NCBI GenBank assembly: GCA_008012315.1
Contig: SSEL01000058.1
Location: 1 to 64,000 of the forward strand
Source of the DNA: Rhodospirillaceae bacterium
Lineage (GTDB): Bacteria; Pseudomonadota; Alphaproteobacteria; Dongiales; Dongiaceae
Reading direction: 5' to 3'
Length of the DNA: 64,000 nucleotides
Below the pieces are notes generated by a model. The model was not told the origin of the DNA, ran no database searches, and saw only the letters and a program-made list of their open reading frames with translations. Both the position numbers and the translations under genes were made by a program. This document shows positions 43,547 through 52,638 of this stretch, one piece after another. Positions within the stretch are counted from its first letter, which is position 1, and every line of letters begins with the position of its first letter.

Positions 43547-43549
43547 TTG

Positions 43550-44962
43550 TCAAAGGGGCTCGCCGCGCACCAGTTTCGGCAGGTTGCCGACCAGTCCCAT
43601 GGCATGACGCATCGCCAGTCGCTTGACCGGCCTCAATTTATTGAAGAGGGCGAAACCGAGATCGCGCGCCAGGCGCAAGGGTGGGAGGTCGTTGGAGAAG
43701 AGCCGCGTCAGGCCGTCGGTGACACCGACCAGCAGCAGGTTGTCGAAACGCCGCCAGCGGGCATAGCGTTCCAGCACCAGCGGCGAGCCGATATCCTGGC
43801 CGAGCCGCCTGGCATCGACCAGCACTTCGGCCAGCGCCGCGACATCGCGCACGCCGAGATTGAAGCCCTGGCCCGCGATGGGATGAATGCCATGCGCCGC
43901 ATCGCCCACCAGCACCAGCCGGTCGGCGAGATATTTCTCCGCCACCAGTAGCTTCAGCGGATAGGAGAAGCGCGGGCCCAGGGGCCGCACGCGGCCGAGC
44001 GTCAGACCGAAACGTCGTTCGATCTCGGCGCCGAAAGCATCGTCATCGAGCGCCAGCAGCATCGGCACCAGGCGCGGATCTTCGGTCCAGACGATCGATG
44101 AGCGATGCCGGATACGGCCATCATCGTCGCGGTCATCCGTCATCGGCAGCATGGCGAAAGGCCCGGCCGGCAGGAAATGCTCATGGGCGACGCCGTGATG
44201 CGGCTTTTCATGCACCACTGTGCAGACGATGGCGCTTTGCCGGTAATCGGATTCGCTGATGCCGATGCCGGCGAAACCGCGCAAGGCCGAATGACGGCCA
44301 TCCGCCGCAACGACAAGTGCCGCTTCGACCTGCCGGCCGTCGCTCAGGCTGACCAAAGCGCGTTCCGCATCCAGCTTGAACGACAGGGCGGTGGCCGGGG
44401 CGATATGTGTCACATTGGGGCAGGCCTGCAATCGCTCGAACATGGCCACGCGGCTGACCCGGTTCTCCACGATATAGCCGAAAGGCGGCGCATCGACCGG
44501 TCGTGCATCACCTGATTGCGGCGGCGCTGCATCCCCGGCGAGATCGCGGTGGCTGTAATGCACGAAGAACGGCGACACCCCGCCCGGCCGCCGGGCATCG
44601 CGCTGGTCGCCGCCGCCATCGGTCACGCGGATATCGAGAATCGGCTGCGCCTGATCTTTCAACAGATCCCAGACACCGATTGCCTTCAGCACCTGTTGCG
44701 AACCATAGGCGATGGCTGAGGAACGACCGTCATAGCCGCGATCGGTCAGCGCCGGGGCCGGCTCCGCCTCGATCAAGGCGGTCTTGATGCCGTGCTCGCT
44801 GCAGGCGATCGCCAGCGACATGCCGACCATGCCGCCGCCGATGATGGCGAGATCGGCCTGGAGCGGCGCGGCCGCCCGGGTGGCATCTTCGGAAACCAGA
44901 TGAAACGGACGCTCGGCAGATGGGCCGCCAGGAGCATAACGGGAAGAACTTTTGTCAGTCAT
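43550..44962 (-). CDS. UbiH/UbiF/COQ6-type FAD hydroxylase
   Basis: A 470-residue class A flavin monooxygenase that probably hydroxylates the ring of a ubiquinone precursor. The FAD motif IIGGGMVGMSLAIACSEHG is near residue 40, and the second FAD motif GDAAHGIHPIAGQGFNLGVRD near residue 350, both diagnostic for this family. It is about 60 residues longer than usual; extra sequence lies around residues 105-165 (a Gly/Asp/Arg-rich stretch with HYSHRDLAGDAAPP). Which ring position is modified cannot be told. First gene of a three-gene minus-strand unit. Confidence 0.92.
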   Translation of the reverse strand: MTDKSSSRYAPGGPSAERPFHLVSEDATRAAAPLQADLAIIGGGMVGMSLAIACSEHGIKTALIEAEPAPALTDRGYDGRSSAIAYGSQQVLKAIGVWDLLKDQAQPILDIRVTDGGGDQRDARRPGGVSPFFVHYSHRDLAGDAAPPQSGDARPVDAPPFGYIVENRVSRVAMFERLQACPNVTHIAPATALSFKLDAERALVSLSDGRQVEAALVVAADGRHSALRGFAGIGISESDYRQSAIVCTVVHEKPHHGVAHEHFLPAGPFAMLPMTDDRDDDGRIRHRSSIVWTEDPRLVPMLLALDDDAFGAEIERRFGLTLGRVRPLGPRFSYPLKLLVAEKYLADRLVLVGDAAHGIHPIAGQGFNLGVRDVAALAEVLVDARRLGQDIGSPLVLERYARWRRFDNLLLVGVTDGLTRLFSNDLPPLRLARDLGFALFNKLRPVKRLAMRHAMGLVGNLPKLVRGEPL

Positions 44963-45038
44963 GCCGCTAACCTGCCCCCGGCTGTCCCGCTTGTCCAGCC
45001 GTCACGACGTCACGGCTGCCGGCCCATTGTCGAATGGA

Positions 45039-45629
45039 TCAGTCATCGGCCGGGTTATCCAAGTCGTCGCCACCGGCCGCACCGATGACCTGGCGGGCAA
45101 TGCCGCCGGAAAAGCCTGCCCGCGCCAGGGCGGCGAGGTCCTTCTGCCGGTTTTCCGGCCGGCTCGCGGGATCGGGCCGGAACGGACCGAGGCGGCGGCG
45201 GCGGGCGAAGGCGGTCGCCGCTTCCAGCTCCGGATTGTCGAATTCCTGCGCCATGCGGGCGAGCGCCGCCGACGCGGTCGCCGCATCAATCCCCTTGCCG
45301 GCGAGATTGTGCAGGATCTTGGCCCGCGACCCGCCGCGCCGGATCATCGCCCGGGCCTTGGCCTCGGCGAGATGGCGGTCGTTCAGCACGCCCTGCGCCG
45401 CCAGACTGGCGAGGATCGGCGGCAGCGCTTCCAGCAGCGGCGCCGGATCGTCGCCATGGGCCGCGGCGGAGGCCCGGATCTTGCGCGTCATGACCTGATC
45501 GAGCCGCTTGGTCGAGGCGACGAAGCGGTCGAGGTAATTGAGCACGGCCTCGCGCAGATTGGCCGGGGTCAGGCGCTGCGGTTTGCGTTTTTCCGTCATG
45601 CGGTTGTCGTCACGATGATCCGTCGTCAT
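45039..45629 (-). CDS. recX: RecX regulatory protein
   Basis: A 196-residue RecX, which binds RecA filaments and limits recombinase activity. RecX three-helix repeats are seen: LREAVLNYLDRFVASTKRLDQVM, LASLAAQGVLNDRHLAEAKA (each read in part), RRGGSRAKILHNLAGKGID, and a C-terminal RRRLGPFR with ALARAGFSGGIARQVIG. recA is not adjacent in this window. No LexA box precedes the gene. An in-frame ATG at 45599 is an alternative start. Divergent from the ABC permease pair. Confidence 0.88.
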   Translation of the reverse strand: MTTDHRDDNRMTEKRKPQRLTPANLREAVLNYLDRFVASTKRLDQVMTRKIRASAAAHGDDPAPLLEALPPILASLAAQGVLNDRHLAEAKARAMIRRGGSRAKILHNLAGKGIDAATASAALARMAQEFDNPELEAATAFARRRRLGPFRPDPASRPENRQKDLAALARAGFSGGIARQVIGAAGGDDLDNPADD

Positions 45630-45759
45630 GAATATTTTGAGAACGCCCCCTCACTTTGACCCTGCTCAGACCTGTCAGGTGCCAGACCTGTCCGGTGACT
45701 GCCACAGCCATGCGCCGGCCGGCCTTGCCAGTCAATCCCGCCCTCAGTATTTTCTCGCC

Positions 45760-46611
45760 ATGCAAAACAGCACGCAACCCGGCGGCCTGTCGCCCGCGCC
45801 CTTCACCAACCCGACCGTGCCCCGTCTCGCCCCGCGCGCTTATGGCGGCTTCAACTGGATCGGCTTCGGCACGCTCTATGCCAAGGAGGTCCGCCGCTTC
45901 ATCGCGGTCGGCACCCAGACCATCCTGGCGCCGATGGTGACGACCCTGCTGTTCCTGGCGGTCTTCGTGCTGGCGCTCGGTCATTCGGTCGATCAGGTCG
46001 GCGGCCAGCCTTATGTCCTGTTTCTGGTACCGGGCCTGATCATGATGGCGATGACCCAGAACGCCTTCGCCAATACCTCATCCTCGCTGATGATCGCCAA
46101 GGTCCAGGGCAATATCGTCGATCTGCTGATGCCGCCGCTCTCGCCGCTGGAACAGACGGTCGGCGTTGCCGCCGGTGGCCTGACGCGCGGGCTTGCGGTC
46201 GGCCTGGCGACCGGGCTTGCCATGTGGATCTTCGTCCCGATCACGATCGCCCATCCGCTGTTCGCGCTGTTCCATGCGGTGATGGCCAGCCTGATGCTGG
46301 CTTTGATCGGCATGGTGGCCGGCATCTGGGCCGATAAGTTCGATCACATGGCGGCGGTGACCAACTTCGTCATCACCCCGCTTTCCTTTCTTTCCGGCAC
46401 CTTCTATTCCACCGAGCGCCTGTCGCCGGCCTGGAAAGCCGTCGCCCATGTCAATCCGTTCTTCTACATGATCGACGGTTTCCGCTACGGCTTCATCGGC
46501 CATGCCGACAGCTCGCTTTCGGCCGGTATCGTGATCCTGTGCATCTGCAATATCGCGCTGCTGGTCCTCGTCCATCGCTGTTTTGCCCGCGGCTACAAGC
46601 TGAAGGCATGA
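45760..46611 (+). CDS. ABC-2 type transporter permease 1
   Basis: A 283-residue membrane protein with about six hydrophobic helices, of the ABC-2 (NodJ/DrrB-like) type. After a soluble N-terminus come the helix FNWIGFGTLYAKEVRRF and the late motif SFLSGTFYSTERLSPAW, followed by NPFFYMIDGFRYGF. ATG 45760 is preferred; longer frames add residues without family character. It overlaps the paralogous permease gene by 4 bases. No ATP-binding gene is adjacent, so the ATPase must be encoded elsewhere. Confidence 0.85.
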   Translation: MQNSTQPGGLSPAPFTNPTVPRLAPRAYGGFNWIGFGTLYAKEVRRFIAVGTQTILAPMVTTLLFLAVFVLALGHSVDQVGGQPYVLFLVPGLIMMAMTQNAFANTSSSLMIAKVQGNIVDLLMPPLSPLEQTVGVAAGGLTRGLAVGLATGLAMWIFVPITIAHPLFALFHAVMASLMLALIGMVAGIWADKFDHMAAVTNFVITPLSFLSGTFYSTERLSPAWKAVAHVNPFFYMIDGFRYGFIGHADSSLSAGIVILCICNIALLVLVHRCFARGYKLKA

Positions 46612-47435
46612 AAGCCTTTCCGCCGTCGACCGCCCGGCAAGCCGGTGCGCCCAGCCTTCAGCCGCGCCGCTTCGGGGCAGTGAACTGGATCGGGCTCGGC
46701 GCCCTGATCGGACGGCAGATTCGCGGCGGCCTGGCGGATTACCACTATCAGGTCCTCGGGCCGGTGGTGTCCTGCCTGCTCGATCTCACGATCTTCCAGC
46801 TGGCGATCTCGACCATGCGGGGCGATGCCGGCGGCGGCCTGCTGGCCTTCATCGCCCCCGGCCTGATCATCTATGCCGCCTGCGAGAAAGCCTACGAAGC
46901 CTCCGCCGCCACGCTGATCCTGGACAAGCATGAGCGGGTGATCTTCGACCAGCTGATGGCGCCGGTGACCGCGTTCGAACGCAGCCTCGCTTATTGCATC
47001 GGCCCGGCGGTCTGCGGCCTTGCGGTCGGCGTCGCAGTGGCGGTGATGTCGCTGATTTTCGCGCCGTTGCGGCTGCACGATCCCCTGGCACTGGTCTTCT
47101 TCGCCTTGGCCGGCACGGTCATGCACGGGCTGATCGGCACCCTGGTCGGTGTCTGGGCGCAAAAATGGGATCAATACGCGGCGATCCTCACCTTCATGCT
47201 GCTGCCGCTTTCGTTCCTATCCGGGGTCTTCTACCGCATCGCCGATCTGCCGGAACTGGCGCAGGATGTCATCCGCTTCAACCCGATTTTTTATGTGATT
47301 GACGGATTCCGGCACGCTTTCACCGGCGAGGGCACGGATATCGGCCTCGCGGTGCTGGTGGTGGCGGCCGTGGATCTGGTTTTGTTCCTATGGGTCTATC
47401 TCTGGTTCAGGACCGGATATCGTCTGAAACCCTGA
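46608..47435 (+). CDS. ABC-2 type transporter permease 2
   Basis: A 275-residue paralogue of the upstream permease: FGAVNWIGLGALIGRQIRGG corresponds to its first helix, and SFLSGVFYRIADLPELAQDV with NPIFYVIDGFRHAF to its last. About six membrane helices. ATG 46608 overlaps the upstream stop (ATGA). The two probably form a heterodimeric membrane part of an exporter, perhaps for polysaccharide or lipid (family inference). Confidence 0.87.
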   Translation: MKAFPPSTARQAGAPSLQPRRFGAVNWIGLGALIGRQIRGGLADYHYQVLGPVVSCLLDLTIFQLAISTMRGDAGGGLLAFIAPGLIIYAACEKAYEASAATLILDKHERVIFDQLMAPVTAFERSLAYCIGPAVCGLAVGVAVAVMSLIFAPLRLHDPLALVFFALAGTVMHGLIGTLVGVWAQKWDQYAAILTFMLLPLSFLSGVFYRIADLPELAQDVIRFNPIFYVIDGFRHAFTGEGTDIGLAVLVVAAVDLVLFLWVYLWFRTGYRLKP

Positions 47436-47562
47436 TTGCGATAGATTTCGGCCGGTTTTAAGGAAGTTTGAAGATTAACAAACATACGATTTCGTGATTT
47501 TAATCGATCGGCCCCGGCAGGACGGCCGATGAGACGGGATTGGCGAACGGGGGGCTCGCGAT

Positions 47563-48189
47563 ATGACGGATACAGATTATCGGCATTCGCTGCATTCGAC
47601 CTCCCTGACCTCCTGGTCACTACCGGCCCATAAACGAGCGGATTTCAGCAAATTGTCGCTGCTGCTGGTGGATGAAAACAATTTCATGCGCCGGCTGGTG
47701 AAACAGGTCTGCCGCTCTTTCGAAATCCAGGACATCACCGATGTCACCGATCCCCGGGCGGCCGTCGCCTTGCTGAAGGTCAAGCGCATGGATCTCGTCA
47801 TCTGCGAATATCTGATGCGGCAGATGAGCGGCCTCGCCTTCACCAAGGCGGTCCGCAGCGACGACACGATGATCAATCGCGAAGTCCCCATCATCATGCT
47901 GACCGGCCATACCCAGGTGGAAAACATTCTGGCGGCCCGCGATGCCGGGGTGACGGAACTGCTGGCCAAGCCGCTCTCGCCGCATGCCTTGCTAAGCCGC
48001 CTCATCTATGTCTTCGAGCATCCCCGGCCTTTCGTACAGGTTCCCGGTTACGTCGGTCCCAGCCGCCGCCGGCGTTTCGTCGAGTGGCGCGGCGAGGACC
48101 GGCGCCTGTCGCGCAGCTATGACGGCCAGGCGCTGAGCGAGGCCGACTTCGGCCGCCTGCTCGGCCGTCCGGATCAACGGGGAGCCTGA
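47563..48189 (+). CDS. Response-regulator receiver protein with Glu at the phosphorylation site
   Basis: A 208-residue protein. The receiver domain spans about residues 30-155: acidic pair Asp37-Glu38 in LLLVDENNFMR, switch Thr114 in IMLTGHT, and Lys136 in LLAKPLSP. The phospho-acceptor position in DLVICEYLM holds Glu82 instead of Asp, a change that often mimics the phosphorylated state. The C-terminal 50 residues are basic and low-complexity, with no recognised output domain. The Hpt-like gene 5 bases downstream makes a phosphotransfer pair likely, but this receiver probably cannot accept phosphate in the usual way. Confidence 0.88.
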   Translation: MTDTDYRHSLHSTSLTSWSLPAHKRADFSKLSLLLVDENNFMRRLVKQVCRSFEIQDITDVTDPRAAVALLKVKRMDLVICEYLMRQMSGLAFTKAVRSDDTMINREVPIIMLTGHTQVENILAARDAGVTELLAKPLSPHALLSRLIYVFEHPRPFVQVPGYVGPSRRRRFVEWRGEDRRLSRSYDGQALSEADFGRLLGRPDQRGA

Positions 48190-48194
48190 GCCCG

Positions 48195-48638
48195 ATGCTG
48201 TCTTTGAGCGATTTCGAACGACTGATCGGCTCGGCTGAAAGTGCCGTCGAGGATCTGCGTGAGGAATTCCACAAGGAATTGACCGACTGTCTCGGCCGGC
48301 TGCGCCAGGATTGGACCACCGCGACCGCCGCCGGCGATGCTGTCGCCACGGCGGCGCCCGCCGATCTGCAGACCTGTTTCGATCTCACCCACCAGATCAA
48401 GAGCATGGGCGGCACCTTCGATTTCGATCTGGTCAGCGACATCGCCGCCTCGCTTTGCGAATTGTTGCAGGACCTGCAATCGCGGCCGGTTTCCGCCAAG
48501 GCGCGTGACTCGGTCGAGCGCCATATCGCCGCTTTGGAACTGGTCGAGGCGAGGAAATTGCGCGGCGATGGCGGCCCGTTCGGCCGCCAACTGGTCACCG
48601 GCCTCACCGAAGCCCGCCAGGCCTGCTTCGCCGGTTGA
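48195..48638 (+). CDS. Hpt-like histidine phosphotransfer protein
   Basis: A 147-residue all-helical protein. FDLTHQIKSMGGTFDFDLVSDIAASL matches the Hpt pattern H-x-L-K-G-x5-G across residues 62-87, with His66 as candidate phospho-acceptor. No kinase domains are present. It follows the atypical response regulator by 5 bases. Its spacing and the short flanking helices suggest that it binds receiver domains; the kinase partner is not encoded next to it. Confidence 0.75.
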   Translation: MLSLSDFERLIGSAESAVEDLREEFHKELTDCLGRLRQDWTTATAAGDAVATAAPADLQTCFDLTHQIKSMGGTFDFDLVSDIAASLCELLQDLQSRPVSAKARDSVERHIAALELVEARKLRGDGGPFGRQLVTGLTEARQACFAG

Positions 48639-48698
48639 GCACGGCAACCCCGCAACGCAGCACGCTTTTACCCGCAAAAACCGAAATCCGAGGCGCGA

Positions 48699-48726
48699 TT
48701 GACAAGCCGGGGGACGCTTGTTATGC
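48699..48726 (+). promoter_or_regulatory. Promoter of the argD-argF-hslO unit
   Basis: TTGACA (48699-48704) is followed after 16 bases by TTATGC (48721-48726). The predicted leader to the argD ATG is about 95 bases. Confidence 0.55.
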
Positions 48727-48783
48727 CCGCCCCTTTCGCGCTTGAACATGTCGCGCCAACCTGGGGCGTTATCCCCTGGCGCA

Positions 48784-48813
48784 TTAACTCTTGGAGCGCG
48801 TTAACCCTTGGAG
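48784..48813 (+). repeat. Tandem 13-bp direct repeat in the argD leader
   Basis: TTAACTCTTGGAG (48784-48796) and TTAACCCTTGGAG (48801-48813) differ at one base and have a 17-base period. They lie 15-44 bases upstream of the argD start and could be a regulator site or two ribosome-site-like sequences. Confidence 0.6.
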
Positions 48814-48828
48814 ACAGAGGAGCCCAGC

Positions 48829-50016
48829 ATGGCCGCGACTGTCACGCCGGCATTGATGAACACTTACGCCCGTTCGGAACTGGCTTTCGAGCGCGGTGAG
48901 GGTGCCTATCTCATCACGGCGGACGGCCGACGATATCTGGATTTCGCCAGCGGCATCGCCGTCACCGCGCTCGGCCATTGTCATCCCCATCTGGTGAAGA
49001 CCCTGGCGGAACAGGCCGGCAAGCTCTGGCATGTGTCCAACCTCTACCGCATTCCCGACCAGGAACGCTTGGCCGACCGGCTGGTGGCGAACAGCTTCGC
49101 CGACCAGGTCTTCTTCGGCAATTCCGGGGCCGAGGCGGTGGAATGCGGCTTGAAGCTGATCCGCAAATGGCAGGACGATTTCGGCGATCCGAAGCGCTAT
49201 CGCGTGATCGGCTGCGAAGGTTCGTTCCATGGCCGCACCCTTGCCACCCTGGCGGCGGCCGGCAATGAGAAATACCTCAAGGGCTATGCCCCCGATGTCG
49301 ATGGTTTCGATCAAGTCCCCTTCGGCAACCTGAACGAGCTGCGGCAGAAGATCGGCCCGGAAACGGCCGGTATCCTGGTGGAGCCGGTGCAGGGCGAAGG
49401 CGGCATGCGGGCCGGATCGGTCGAGTATCTGCGCGGCCTGCGCCAGGTCTGCGACGAATACGGCCTGCTGCTGATGTTCGACGAGGTACAGGCCGGGATG
49501 GGCCGCACCGGCAAGCTGTTCGCCCATGAATGGGCCGGCATCACGCCGGATATCGTCGCCACCGCCAAGGGCATCGGCGCCGGCTTCCCGATGGGCGCCT
49601 GCCTCGCCACCAACCGCGTCGCGGCGGCATTCGGCCCCGGCAATCACGGCACCACCTTCGGCGGCAATCCGCTGGCCATGGCGGTCGGCAATGCCGTGCT
49701 CGACGTCATGCTGGCGCCGGGCTTCATGGAGCATGTGGTGGCGATGGGCGACCACCTCGCCGGCAAGCTGGACGATCTCATCCGGCGTTATCCGGCGGTC
49801 TATGCCGAGCGACGCGGCAAGGGCCTGATCCAGGGGCTGAAATGCCACCTGCCCAATACCGATCTGGTGGAGAAGCTGCGGGGCGCCGGTCTATTGACCG
49901 TGGGCGCCGGCGATAACGTCATTCGCCTGTTGCCGCCGCTGATCATCACCGAAACCGAAATCGATCTGGCGGCGCGCCTCTTGGCCGATATCGCCGCCGA
50001 AGCAAAGGCTGCTTGA
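48829..50016 (+). CDS. argD: Acetylornithine aminotransferase
   Basis: A 395-residue PLP enzyme of class III that converts N-acetylglutamate semialdehyde to N-acetylornithine in arginine synthesis. [46 protein letters not shown] and [16 protein letters not shown] (PLP lysine) mark the family. ATG 48829 follows an AGAGGAG ribosome site; a TTG seven codons earlier is unlikely. It is followed 2 bases later by argF, so the two are co-translated. Confidence 0.95.
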   Translation: MAATVTPALMNTYARSELAFERGEGAYLITADGRRYLDFASGIAVTALGHCHPHLVKTLAEQAGKLWHVSNLYRIPDQERLADRLVANSFADQVFFGNSGAEAVECGLKLIRKWQDDFGDPKRYRVIGCEGSFHGRTLATLAAAGNEKYLKGYAPDVDGFDQVPFGNLNELRQKIGPETAGILVEPVQGEGGMRAGSVEYLRGLRQVCDEYGLLLMFDEVQAGMGRTGKLFAHEWAGITPDIVATAKGIGAGFPMGACLATNRVAAAFGPGNHGTTFGGNPLAMAVGNAVLDVMLAPGFMEHVVAMGDHLAGKLDDLIRRYPAVYAERRGKGLIQGLKCHLPNTDLVEKLRGAGLLTVGAGDNVIRLLPPLIITETEIDLAARLLADIAAEAKAA

Positions 50017-50018
50017 GA

Positions 50019-50948
50019 ATGACTGCTTCCGCAAAGACACCGAAACATTTCCTCGATCTCGACGTGCTGCCGGCCAGCGAGCTGCGCAGCATGCTCGATG
50101 CCTCGCTCGCCTTGAAGAAGACCGGCAAGGTGAAGAACGAGGCGAAGCCGCTGGCCGGCAAATCGCTGGCAATGATCTTCGAGAAACCCTCGACCCGCAC
50201 CCGCGTCTCCTTCGAGATGGGCATGAAGCGGCTGGGCGGCGAAGTCGTCATCATGGAACGGGAGAGCTCGCAGCTCGGCCGCGGCGAGACCGTTGCCGAT
50301 ACCGCCCGCGTGCTCTCGCGCTATGTCGATTGCATCATGGTGCGCACTACCAAGGAAACCAAGCTGCTGGAACTGGCGCAATATGCCACCGTGCCGGTGA
50401 TCAACGGCCTGACCGACCGCACCCATCCCTGCCAGCTGATGGCCGATGTCATGACCTTCGAGGAACATCGCGGCCCGATCAAGGGCAAGCGCATCGCCTG
50501 GTCCGGCGACGGCAACAACATGGCGACCTCCTGGATCCATGCCGCGGTGCGGTTCGATTTCGAGCTCAACATCGCCTGCCCGGAATCGCTGACGCCACCG
50601 AAGGACGTGCTGGACTGGGCCAAGCGCGAAGGCGGCAAGGTGATGGTCTGCACCGATCCCGATACCGCCGTGCGCGGCGCCGATTGCATCGTCACCGATA
50701 CCTGGGTCTCGATGGGCGACCAGGATACCAGCAACCGCCACAACCTGCTGAAGGCCTTCCAGGTCGACGACCGCCTGATGTCGGTCGCCCAGCCCGATGC
50801 CATCTTCATGCATTGCCTGCCGGCCCATCGCGACGAGGAGGTCACCGCCTCGGTGATCGACGGCCCGCAATCGGTGGTCTGGGACGAGGCGGAGAACCGC
50901 CTGCATGCGCAGCAGGGCATCCTGCTGTGGTGCCTGGGCGCGATCTGA
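50019..50948 (+). CDS. argF: Ornithine carbamoyltransferase
   Basis: A 309-residue anabolic carbamoyltransferase that makes citrulline from ornithine and carbamoyl phosphate. The carbamoyl-phosphate motif [24 protein letters not shown], the ornithine-binding region DTWVSMGDQ and [11 protein letters not shown] are all intact. ATG 50019 begins 2 bases after the argD stop. hslO follows after 14 bases. Confidence 0.97.
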   Translation: MTASAKTPKHFLDLDVLPASELRSMLDASLALKKTGKVKNEAKPLAGKSLAMIFEKPSTRTRVSFEMGMKRLGGEVVIMERESSQLGRGETVADTARVLSRYVDCIMVRTTKETKLLELAQYATVPVINGLTDRTHPCQLMADVMTFEEHRGPIKGKRIAWSGDGNNMATSWIHAAVRFDFELNIACPESLTPPKDVLDWAKREGGKVMVCTDPDTAVRGADCIVTDTWVSMGDQDTSNRHNLLKAFQVDDRLMSVAQPDAIFMHCLPAHRDEEVTASVIDGPQSVVWDEAENRLHAQQGILLWCLGAI

Positions 50949-50962
50949 TCGGTCCGGCCAAG

Positions 50963-51904
50963 ATGCGCACGGGTCTTCCCACGCATAGTGATGCGGATAT
51001 CATCCAGCCCTTCCAGATCGAAGGGCTGGAGGTGCGCGGCCGGCTGGTGCGCTTGAGTGACGTGGCGGATGAGATCCTCACCCGCCACGATTATCCCGAG
51101 CCGGTGGCCCGGCTGCTTGCCGAGATGATGGCCCTGGCGGCGGTGCTGGCCGCCGCCCTCAAATATGAAGGCATCTTCACGCTGCAGGCTAAGGGCGACG
51201 GGCCGGTCCGCCTCATGGTGGTCGATCTCACCAGCAAGGGGGCCATGCGCGGCTATGCCCAGTTCGACAGCGAGGCGGTTGCCGCCTTGACGCCGGACCA
51301 GCAGTTGCTGCCGCATCTTCTGGGGGCCGGCTATCTCGCCTTCACCGTCGACCAGGGCGATTATACCGACCGCTATCAAGGCATCGTCGAACTGACCGGC
51401 AGTTCGCTCAGCGATTCGGTGCATCACTATTTCCGCCAGTCCGAACAGCTGCAGGCCGGCTTCAAGCTGGCGGCCGGCAAGGTTGACGGCAAATGGCGCG
51501 CCGGCGCCCTGATGCTGCAGCGCCTGCCGGTCGAAGGGGCCGGTGAGATCGCCGCCGATCTCGCCGAAGATGCCTGGCGCCGCGTCTTTGCCATGATGGC
51601 GAGCTGCACCGACAAGGAACTGCTCGACCTCGATCTGGCGGTCGATCAACTGCTCTATCGCCTGTTCCATGAAGACGGTGTGCGCGTCTTCGAACGCCAG
51701 GGCGTGGAAGCCAAATGCCGCTGCTCGCGCGAACGGGTCGACAATGTGCTGCGCGCCATGCCGGCGGACGATCTCGCCGATATGTGGGTCGACGACGCCA
51801 TCACCGTCACCTGCGAATTCTGCAACACGACCTATCGCTTCCAGCCCGAAGACCTGGCGCCCAAGGTGGAGACATCGTCCAAGGACGAGACGCCGCAAGA
51901 CTGA
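50963..51904 (+). CDS. hslO: Redox-regulated chaperone Hsp33
   Basis: A 313-residue Hsp33, a holdase switched on by oxidation and unfolding. The N-terminal domain has FQIEGLEVRGRLVRL and DGPVRLMVVDL; the C-terminal zinc site has Cys-Arg-Cys (KCRCSRERV) and Cys-Glu-Phe-Cys-Asn, the CxC...CxxC redox switch. The ATG at 50963 lies 14 bases after the argF stop; the open frame reaches back into argF and that part is not translated. Arginine genes and hslO are adjacent in many alphaproteobacteria. Confidence 0.95.
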   Translation: MRTGLPTHSDADIIQPFQIEGLEVRGRLVRLSDVADEILTRHDYPEPVARLLAEMMALAAVLAAALKYEGIFTLQAKGDGPVRLMVVDLTSKGAMRGYAQFDSEAVAALTPDQQLLPHLLGAGYLAFTVDQGDYTDRYQGIVELTGSSLSDSVHHYFRQSEQLQAGFKLAAGKVDGKWRAGALMLQRLPVEGAGEIAADLAEDAWRRVFAMMASCTDKELLDLDLAVDQLLYRLFHEDGVRVFERQGVEAKCRCSRERVDNVLRAMPADDLADMWVDDAITVTCEFCNTTYRFQPEDLAPKVETSSKDETPQD

Positions 51905-52001
51905 GGGGTGTTCTCCCTGCGGGATTGACCCGCCGGGTCGCGGCGGCAAGAATATCGCCTCGTTATCAGCGTATCCTCCCTTTCAGCGAGTTCCCCGCGT
52001 C

Positions 52002-52622
52002 ATGCAGCTTTCGATCACGACACCTCGCCCCGTCCTTAGCGGTTTTCTGCGCCTTGCCCGGTTGTTGGCGCTGCCTTTGCTCGCTGCGGCCTGCAGCAGC
52101 CCGGCGCCGGCACCGCAACTGCCGCCGCTGACCTATAATGCCCTGCCGCCGATCCGCCTCGACGTCGCCCAGGTGCAGATCGATCAATCCTATCAGGCGC
52201 CGGGCACCGCGCCGCATATCGACCATCTGTTCCCGCAAATCCCCGCCCAGGTTGCGGCGCAATGGGCCCGCGACCGCCTTCAGGCTGCCGGCCAGAGCGG
52301 GCAAGCGGTCTATACCGTCACCGATGCCTCGGCCACCGATACGGTGCTGCCGCGATCGCAAGACCTCTCGGCGATATTCACGACCGAGCAGAGCAATCGC
52401 TACGACCTCAATATCGCCGTGCGTTTGCAACTGACCAGCGGCGACGGCACACGTCATGGCACGGTGCAGGTCAGCGCCGCCCGCAGCCAGACCGTGTCGG
52501 AGAAGACCACGCCGGAGCAGCGCAAGGTCGTGTGGTATCAGCTGACCCAGCAGACCATGAACGATCTCAATGTGAAGCTGGAAAAGGAAATCGGCGCGCA
52601 TCTCGCCGGCTTCCTGCAATAA
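52002..52622 (+). CDS. Putative lipoprotein, unknown function
   Basis: A 206-residue protein. The signal sequence ends in the lipobox LLAAAC with Cys31 as lipidation site, followed by a Pro/Ala-rich tether. The mature part (about residues 60-206) looks like a compact alpha/beta domain, with FPQIPAQVAAQWARDRLQA and a beta-rich centre ending in a helix (LTQQTMNDLNVKLEKEI). I do not recognise the family. ATG 52002 gives the signal sequence; longer frames run into hslO. It lies between hslO and the aconitase X operon, 16 bases before the latter. Confidence 0.7.
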   Translation: MQLSITTPRPVLSGFLRLARLLALPLLAAACSSPAPAPQLPPLTYNALPPIRLDVAQVQIDQSYQAPGTAPHIDHLFPQIPAQVAAQWARDRLQAAGQSGQAVYTVTDASATDTVLPRSQDLSAIFTTEQSNRYDLNIAVRLQLTSGDGTRHGTVQVSAARSQTVSEKTTPEQRKVVWYQLTQQTMNDLNVKLEKEIGAHLAGFLQ

Positions 52623-52638
52623 GGACGAGACAAGCGCC

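Noticed and set aside
50330..50962. N-terminal extension of Hsp33 into argF
   Set aside because: The frame is open but lies within argF and lacks Hsp33 sequence; the ATG at 50963 begins the family sequence.
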